Positions 56,605 to 64,000 of a stretch of DNA of 64,000 bases are shown piece by piece. The translations under genes were made by a program, and so were the position numbers. The stretch spans positions 892,950 to 956,949 of the forward strand of contig NW_020313057.1 of assembly GCF_003265705.1 (NCBI RefSeq). Reading direction: 5' to 3'. Numbering within the stretch: position 1 is the stretch's first letter; each line of letters begins with the position of its first letter. Origin of the DNA: Callorhinus ursinus (lineage: Eukaryota; Chordata; Mammalia; Carnivora; Otariidae). Below the pieces are notes generated by a model. It did no database searches, had not been told where the DNA came from, and was given only the letters and a program-made list of their open reading frames with translations.

Positions 56605-56790
56605 TAATCATCAGGTATTTAAAACAGCCCTATCTCATTTAATCCTTGCAAAAACTGTATGAGGAAGGTATGATCATCCCCATTTCATAGATGAGGAAAC
56701 TAAGACACAAAAAAGCTAAGTAACTCGACTTCCAAAATGACAGATTGAGAATAAAGCCAGACTGTGTTTATCTCAGAAGCCATGTTCTTA
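56605..56790 (-). mobile_element. MIR SINE remnant
   Basis: Phrases ctcatttaatccttgcaaaa, ccccatttcatagatgagga and aaactaagacac on the plus strand are the reverse of MIR. Confidence 0.82.
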
Positions 56791-57919
56791 GGCCATGCTG
56801 CTTGCTCTGTGATGGGAGCATCACTCACGTACTTCTCACCAGCACTCAACTATGAGTAGTGCACCCCACCACAAAGACATCTTGGAGCAACCCTGCACCA
56901 TAAATGTCTAACAAGGTGACTTCACCACATTAAATTGGCATTCATTTGGATGACTTCCAAGGACTGTCAAGGTGCTACTGAAGTTGCATTTATGCAAGTG
57001 ACTTTTTTTCACTTGGAGAAAGGATTGACCCCAAATGTCAGAATGGTATCATGGGAAAATGTACTCTGTTGACGTCTTCCAGATGAGGATTAGCAGAGGT
57101 CCTGCCCCTCTCAGTCATCAGAGATCTCATAGCACTTCTTATATAAGTGGAGATGTCAACTCTGCTCATTCCATATTCTATATCCATGAAAATTATCTTC
57201 TTTCTTATTCCAATCTTCCCCAGACTTTAAGGTATTTTTCACCTCTTGCCGTAATAGGCAGTGGAGTGATTTTGAGATACAAAGAGGCTACTGCCTTTCA
57301 CACTGGAGAAGGTCCCTTCTTCAAGGTGGATGAAGTGATTGCAAGGTCATTCATAAAATATCCTGGGATTTCCTGGGAAGAAGTTGAAATTTTTGTATCA
57401 AGTATTTGTTCTTATCATTCATATATATATATATATAATTTCTTCTGTTGCATGTTTTATACTTTTGTTCCCTAACTAATAAACTAATTCTCTCTATATA
57501 AGGAACAGGCACAAATTTAGGACAAATATACTGCCATTAGCCAAAAAAAATGGTACCTAAAATGATCTGGCAATCTTCATTTTCAGAATATGGTTATCAT
57601 TTACTAGCGTTTTAAGGCTGGTACTAAATCGCAAGAGAGTTGATTCTGTTTTTCAAGCCTCTTTATATTCTAGATCTTATCCAAGTGCTGAGGGGTTTGG
57701 TTTAATGTCAAAATGCATTCTGAGTGGGAGCAAGGGAATCTGTGTGAAGTGATAATTTAGATGAGGGTCTGTGGGCTGTCTAGGTAGAAAGAAGTAAGGA
57801 GCAGAGGAAAGGATATGATTGGTGGGCGTGATCAAGATGATAACTATCTAACATTTGTCTTGGGCTTTCCAGTTACAAAGAACTCTCAAATACATTATTT
57901 CATTTCATACATTCAGGCA
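56791..57919. other. Intronic, no gene seen
   Basis: A 146-codon plus-strand frame at 57,035-57,475 has no known motif and runs into a TA microsatellite (57,419-57,437). Treated as chance. Confidence 0.5.
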
Positions 57920-59300
57920 CAGCTTTATGAATTAATTCAGCAAGTACCTACTATCTTGTACTATCACCTACCTTGTGCTAGCCTCTCCTGGGAATAAAGA
58001 TATGAGGAAGAAATTTGAGATGCTGTCTTAAGGAATGTAAAGTCTAAGGGAAGGATATAGGTATTTAAACTAATAATTACAATTAAAAGTGTTGAAAGTT
58101 TTTTTTTAGTACAACTATACGAAGTGTTATGAAAGAACAATGAAAGGAGTAACTCATTTGAGTGGAGTCTATTGAATAGAAGACTATTCAGAGAAAGGTT
58201 GGTGGGGTTCAGGTGTTGAGGGATGGATGATAAAGAAGAACACCTGTTGGGGGGGGGAAGAAAAAGAATCTTGTTGTTACTGAAGATAAAGCTGTGATTA
58301 TCAGAACTAAAGTGCATGAGGGTAGAAGCAACCATCCATCTATCCATCCACCCACCTATCCATCCACCTATAAGAAATTATTGATCATCAACTTATAGTA
58401 TGAGATATTATCTGGATAAACAAAGACAAATAACATACTGTCCCGTTCTTCAAGAAGTTCAGTGTCTATTAGAAAAAAGAGACATGGAAACAAATAATTG
58501 TTTTACAGACCTACTGAGTGTAATAATAAAAGTACTGCTAGGAACTGGGCTGGCTCAGAGAAAGAGATAACAGATCCTGCTTGGCTTGTTCAGGAAAAGC
58601 TTTGTAAAGAAGAAAACCTCTCATGAGCTGCAGATTGAAGAAAGACTCTGCCAAGTAGATAAGGGAGAATGGATTCTTAACAGCAGAGGGACTACCTTGT
58701 GTAAGAAGCATGTAAGAACAACGAGCATGGGGCACTCAGCATCACAGTCCATGTGGCATTAGCCCAAATTTGGTGCCTGTGCTAGAGATAAATGGGAGAT
58801 GAGGTGGAGGGATGGGTGCAGACCAGATGACCAAGATGTCTGGATTTTGTGCTGACGGTGAAGAGGTCCTTAAAGAGCCATAAGTTACGGTTGAGGAATG
58901 TAATACAATTTTCCCTTGGAAAGATCAAAATGGTGGCCACATGGGTAAAGCTAAGGGAGCAATTCCTGTTTGGAGACTATTACAGTGGTTCGGATGGCAG
59001 ATGAGGGCCTGACTTAAGTTAACAACAGAGGACTGGATAGGAGGGGTCGTATTTAGAGATCTTAGTGAGGTAGACAGGTTTCATCATGTGAGGGTGCAGG
59101 GAAGGGTGGAATTTAACGTCTGGGTGAATAATGCTGACATTGCCAAGAACAGGGCAATCAGCAGGAAGAGTAAGTGATGAGTCACTATCCCCATAGAGAC
59201 AGCGATGGAGAAGGAGAATCAAGGGCCTGTCTTGGGCAGTTGATTATAGATGTTGGTGTCATTAAATGATACCAAGAGCATGGGAGGAGCCGGTTCTGAA
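57920..59300 (+). mobile_element. L2 remnant, long and decayed
   Basis: Phrases attcagcaagtacctactat, ccttgtgctagcctctcctgg, gaaaagctttgtaaagaaga and atgaccaagatgtctggatt follow the L2 course on the plus strand. There is a GGATGGATG-like CCAT patch near 58,330-58,370. Boundaries are approximate. Confidence 0.55.
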
Positions 59301-60169
59301 ACTCACAGTCCACTGGTGAAATAATTATGCCACATATTATCATTATTGCCTCGATGAAGGAACTAAAGCTTGGATCTTTTAAGTCATCAAAACCCCAGGT
59401 ATTCCTACTCCTTTCCTAGTGCACTTTCCATTACACTGCACTGTGACTGTGCAGTAATCCATCAGCCATTACAATCTGTAAATTCCTGGGCCTAGAGATT
59501 TAGCACCATGACTTAGCAGCACTAATTTGAGATCAGACTAGCTCGGGGCCTGACACAGAGAGAAGCACAGGATAGAGTCAATGCTAAAACTAATGAACTT
59601 GACCAAGTGGTTTTTTTAGAGTTGACACAGAAATACAATAACAAATGGATGTGTATACAACTGATTTATTAAAAACAATGTTGAATTTCAAAGACTGATT
59701 CTTTTTAAAATTATTTATCACAAAGTAATTAAAAAAAAAAAAAACCTCTTTGTCTCTCTCCTCACTGAATTCTTCAGTTTAAAACCAATGGATATTTGTA
59801 CAGATAGTGTTATGTGAGATTCTTTATTATTTTACGGGAGTTTTTCAACAATTATAAGAGAGAATTACTTAAGAGAATTACTAAGAGAATTAAGAGAATT
59901 ACTAAGCTCACCTAGAACTAACTATCCGTGTAATAACCCATGAATCTTTAAATATTTATCATGGAATGTTTCAAAGAAATTAAGATGTAAATTACTATAA
60001 TCTAATAAATTCAATATTAATATAATTCTTTCTAAAACACTATTCACATATATTACTATATTGCTAATAGCAGTTGTACCTTATAAATCTGAAAAATTCT
60101 TAATTGATAAATTTCAATTAATTTATTTTTAATGCCAAAATAGAAACTAAATAGAATGAGGCAAGTTGT
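59301..60169. other. Intronic, no feature recognised
   Basis: AT-rich unique-looking DNA. A small AAGAGAATTACT tandem patch lies near 59,858-59,905. Confidence 0.5.
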
Positions 60170-61050
60170 TTCTTTTTTTTTATTTTAATTCCAGTGTGGT
60201 TAACATACAGTGTTATATTAGTTTCTGATGTACAATGTAGTGATTCAACAGTTCCATATATTACTCAGTGCTCACAAGATAAGTATGCCCTTAATCCCCT
60301 TAACCTATTTCGCTCATCCTCCCCATCTACCTCCCCTCTGGTGACCATCTGTTTGTTCTCTAATTAAGAGTCTCTTTTTTTGGTTGTGTCTCCCTTGTTT
60401 TTTTCCATTGTTTGTTTGTTTTGTTTCTTAAATTCCACATATGAGTGAAGTCATATGGTATTTGTCTTTCTCTGACTGGCTTATTTCACTTAGCATTATA
60501 CTCTCTAAATCTACCCATGTTGTTACAGATGGCAAGATTTTGTAGGGTCTTTTTTAGGTCTGAATAATATCTATATATATATACACCACTTCTTCTTTAC
60601 CCGTTTATCTATTGATGGGCACTGGGGTGGCTTCCATAGTTTGGCTATTATAAATAATGCTGCAATAAACATAAGGATGCATACATCCCTTCGAATTAGT
60701 GTTTTTGTATTCTTTGGGTAAATATCCACTAGTGTGATTCTTGGAATGTAGGGTAGTTCTATTTTTAATTTTTTGAGGAAACTCCATAATCTTCCACAGT
60801 GACTGCACCAGTTTGCCTTCTCACCAACAGTGCATGAGAGTTCCTTTTTCTCCACATCCTCACCAACACTTGTTGTTTCTTGACGTTTTGGATTTTAGCC
60901 ATTCTGACAGTTGCGAGGTGATATCTCATTGTGGTTTTGATTTGCATTTCCCTAATGATTGAGTGATGTTGAGCATCTTTTCATGTGTCTGTTGGCCATT
61001 GGATGTCTTCTTTGGAGAAAGGTCCGTTCATTTCTTCTGCCTATCTTGTA

Positions 61051-61052
<2 letters not shown>

Positions 61053-61085
<33 letters not shown>
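61053..61085. repeat. (TG)n microsatellite inside the L1
   Basis: About sixteen TG units within L1 ORF2 sequence. Confidence 0.96.
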
Positions 61086-61087
<2 letters not shown>

Positions 61088-61689
61088 AGTTGTGTAAGCT
61101 CTATATATTTTGGATACTAACTTTATCAGATACCTCATTTGCAAATATCTTTTCCCATTCAGGAGGTTGTCTTTTAGTTTTGCTGGTTGTTTCCTTTGCT
61201 GTGCAGAAGTTTTTATTTTGATGTAGTCCCAGTGTTTTATTTTTGCTTTTATTTCCCTTGTCTCAGGAGACATATCTAGAAAGATGTTGCTATGACCAAT
61301 GTCAGAGAAATCACTGCTTGTGCTCTTTTCTAGGATTTTTATGGTTTCAGGTCTCACATTTAGGTACTTGACCCATTTTGAGTTTATTTTTATGTATGGT
61401 GTAAGAGAGTGGCCCAGTTTCATTCTTTTGCATGTAGCTGTCCAGTTTTCTTAACATCCTTTGTTAAAGAGACTGTTTTTTTCCCACGGCATATTCTTTA
61501 TCCTTTGTCAAAGATGAATTGACCAGATAATTGTGGGCTTATTTCTGGGCTTTCTATTCTGTTCCACTGATCTATGTGTCTGTTTTTGTGCCAGTACCAT
61601 ACTGTTTTGAATACTACAACTTTGTAATATAACATGAAATCTGGAATTTAATACCTTCAGTTTTGTTTTTCTTTTTCAAGATTGCTTTG

Positions 61690-62221
61690 TGTGGGAAACA
61701 GAATGCCACAACGACCACTGGTGCATATTCATTCCGACTCCAAGATCTCTGAGAAAACTCGAGATTACAGGGTTAAAAATAACCCAAAAGGATCAGAGTG
61801 AAATGCCCTTGGGAAGTGTGTGGTCTGTTCTAAAATACGCAGCAGAAGATGTTTTGCAGATAGGAAGCCAGCTGTAAAAAGCACACTGTGCATTCCCTTC
61901 TTTGTTCTTTTATCCTGTGTTAAGGTCTGAGTACAATGGTGTTTACAATTAATTGATCACAGCCAGCTACAAATTTCTTTATTCCTTCTCCACTCCCATT
62001 GCTTCACTTGACTAACCCATGTACGTGGAAGAATGTGCCCTATTAAACCCTTGCTGTAAATCATTATAGGTCTATGTCGTTGTAGAAGGTATATTAGATT
62101 ATGGAAAATAAACCTCGGGACCTCGGGCTGTTAACTCGGGGTCCCCTGTGCCTCGTTTTACTGTCATCTGTCTTTCTCAGTTCCTTTGCCACCCCAGGTC
62201 CACGACTTTCAGAGGTCAACA
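61690..62221 (+). mobile_element. Solo retroviral LTR inserted in L1, 532 bp
   Basis: L1 sequence stops after GATTGCTTTG and resumes at GCTTTGGCTAG. The 532-bp insert begins TGTGGGAAAC, ends TCAACA, and is flanked by an exact 6-bp duplication GCTTTG (61,684-61,689 and 62,222-62,227). TG...CA ends, a 6-bp duplication and an internal AATAAA (62,107-62,112) are LTR hallmarks. The 6-bp duplication and TGTGGG start fit a class II (betaretrovirus-like) endogenous retrovirus. No viral coding sequence remains. Confidence 0.85.
62107..62112 (+). terminator. Polyadenylation signal of the solo LTR
   Basis: AATAAA about 115 bases before the LTR end, where an R region would be expected. It indicates that the LTR is in plus orientation, antisense to PTER. 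Confidence 0.55.
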
Positions 62222-64000
62222 GCTTTGGCTAGTCAGGGTTTTTTTTTTTTTTTTTGGTTCCGTACAAATTTTAGAATTGCTTATTCTGGTTCTGTGAAAA
62301 ATGCTGTTGGTATTATGATAGGGATTGCATTAAATCTGTGGATTGCTTTGGATAGTATGAACATTTTAACAGTATTTGCTCTTCCAATCCATGATCATGG
62401 AATATCTTTCCATTTGTGTTGTCCTCAATTTCTTTCATCAGTGTTTTATAGTTTTCAGAGTACCGGTCTTTCACCTCTTTGGCTAAGTTTATTCCTGGGT
62501 ATTTTATTATTTTTGGTGCAATTGTAAATGGGATTGTTTTCTTAATATCTCTTCCTGCTGCTTCATTATTAGTGTATAGAAATGCTATGGATTTCTGTAT
62601 ATTGATTTTGTATCCTGCAACCTTACTGAATTCATTTATCAGTTCTAATAGTTTTTTGGTGAAGTCTTTAGTGTTTTCTAGATACAGTATCATGTCATTT
62701 GCAAATAGTGACAGTTTTGCTTCTTCCTTGCCAATTTGGATGACTTTTATTTCTTTTTCTTGTCTGATTGCCGTGGCTAGGACTTCCAGTACTATGTTGA
62801 ATAAAAATGGTGAGAGTGGACATCTTTGTCTTATTCCTGACCTTAAGGGAAAAGCATTCAGTTTTTCCCCAGTGAGTATGATGCTAGCTGTGGGGTTTTC
62901 ATATAAGGCCTTTACTATGTTGAGGTATGTTCTCTCTAACCCTTATTGTTGAGTGTTTTTATCATGAATGGATGTTGTACTTTGTTAAATGCTTTTTCTG
63001 CATCTATTGAACTGATCATATAGTTTTTGTCCTTTTTCTTATTGATGTGATATATCAAATTGATTGATTTGGGAATATTGAACCACCTTTGCATCCCAGG
63101 AATAAATTCCATGTGATTGTTGTGAATGATTTTTTTAATGTATTGTTGGATTCGGTTTCCTAATATTTTGGGGGAGGATTTTTGCATCTGGGTTCATCAG
63201 AGATACTGTCCTGTGGTTCTCCTTTTTTGCGGTATCTTTATCTGGTTTATGGGTAATGCTGGCCTCATAGAATGAATTTGGAAGTTTTTCTTCCTCTTCT
63301 ATTTTTTTTAGAATAGTTTGAGAAGAATGGGTACTAGCTGTTCTTTAAGTGTTTGGTAGAATTCACCTGTGAGGCCATCCAGTCCTGGACTTTTGTTTGT
63401 TGATAATTTTTTGATTAATGATATAATTTCATTGATGGTAATTGGTCTGTTAAAGTTTTCTATTTTTTTCCTGTTTGAGTTTTGGTAGGTTATATGTTTC
63501 TAGGTTTTCCAGTTTGTTGGCATATAGTTTTTCATACTGTTCTCTTACAATCATTTTATTTCTGTGATGTTGGTTTGTGACTTTGCCTCTGTCATTACTG
63601 ATTTTATTTATTTGAATCTTTTCTCCCCCCCCCCTTTTTTTGTGATGAGTCTGGCTAGAGGTTTATCAATTTTGTTGATCTTTTCAAAGAACCAGCCCCT
63701 GGTTTCATTGATCTGTTCTATTGCTTTTTTAGTTTTGATGTCATTTATTTCTGCCCTAATTTTTATTATTTCCTTCCTTCTGTTGGTTTCCTGTTTTGTT
63801 TGTTCTTCTTTTTCTAGCTCCCTTAGGTGTAAGGTTATGTTGCCTAATTGAGATTTTTCTTGCTTTTTGAGATAGATGTATTGCTACATACTCTCCTCTT
63901 AGAACTGCTTTTACTGCATCCCAAAGAGTTTGGACTGTTGTGTTTTCATTTTCATTTCCATGTAATTTTTGACTCCTTTGATTTCTTAGCTGACCTGTTC

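Larger units (their letters stand above)
60170..64000 (-). mobile_element. L1 element, 3' end and ORF2, antisense, off the edge
   Basis: The T-rich run at 60,172-60,185 is the poly(A) end. Moving right, the minus strand gives the ORF2 C-terminus (IYPKNTKTLIRRD, AKLWKPPQCPS near 60,600-60,800). It then gives reverse-transcriptase parts ([17 protein letters not shown] near 62,600; [19 protein letters not shown] near 63,000). The frame is broken by stops and shifts, and the catalytic motif reads FAND. A solo LTR interrupts it at 61,690-62,221. The 5' end is outside the window. Not active. Confidence 0.95.

Noticed and set aside
58330..58370. Short CCATC/CCACC repeats as a CRISPR-like or protein-binding array
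   Set aside because: A short imperfect microsatellite in a mammalian genome, with no spacer structure.
62186..62952. Plus-strand frames of 113 and 157 codons, rich in hydrophobic residues
   Set aside because: They are the antisense of L1 ORF2 and partly of the LTR.

Overview
The window is mammalian nuclear DNA, most likely from a carnivore and probably a caniform. The sign is repeated insertions of the tRNA-derived carnivore SINE (head GGCGCCTGGGTGGCTCAG, CT-rich tail, AAATAAATAAA), together with a 5'-truncated L1 whose 3' end looks carnivore-type. Coding sequence is sparse. Only two protein-coding genes can be supported, and both are recognised from their translated exons.

Layout. Positions 1 to about 35,370 are intergenic DNA upstream of C1QL3: unique sequence mixed with old repeats (L2, MIR, L1M, MLT1, hAT-type) and eight carnivore SINEs. 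From about 35,380 to 37,560 lies the C1QL3 promoter and CpG island, with a TATA box, a roughly 800-nt leader without any AUG, and coding exon 1. A 5.8-kb, AT-rich, SINE-free intron follows, then coding exon 2 (42,776-42,955) and a 3' UTR. PTER lies on the opposite strand. Its last two coding exons are present (52,118-52,258 and 46,204-46,414), and its earlier exons lie beyond the right edge. The two genes are convergent, with stop codons about 3.2 kb apart. The PTER introns hold L2, MIR and SINE copies, a long GAAA purine tract, and from about 60,170 to the edge a decayed antisense L1 that is interrupted by a solo retroviral LTR.

Roles. C1QL3 (also called CTRP13) encodes a secreted collagen/C1q-domain protein that acts at synapses. 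PTER encodes a phosphotriesterase-related metal-dependent hydrolase. Nothing suggests that they work in one pathway. They are neighbours in other mammals (PTER-C1QL3-RSU1 in human), so this is ordinary conserved synteny.

I found no sign of a new gene system. The points most worth checking are the solo LTR inside the L1, three tandem ETS-type motifs at 28.95 kb, the 17.8-kb SINE-free block around C1QL3, and the C1QL3 leader and possible non-AUG extension. Repeat family names come from recognising consensus sequences by eye, so edges of old repeats are accurate only to tens of bases.
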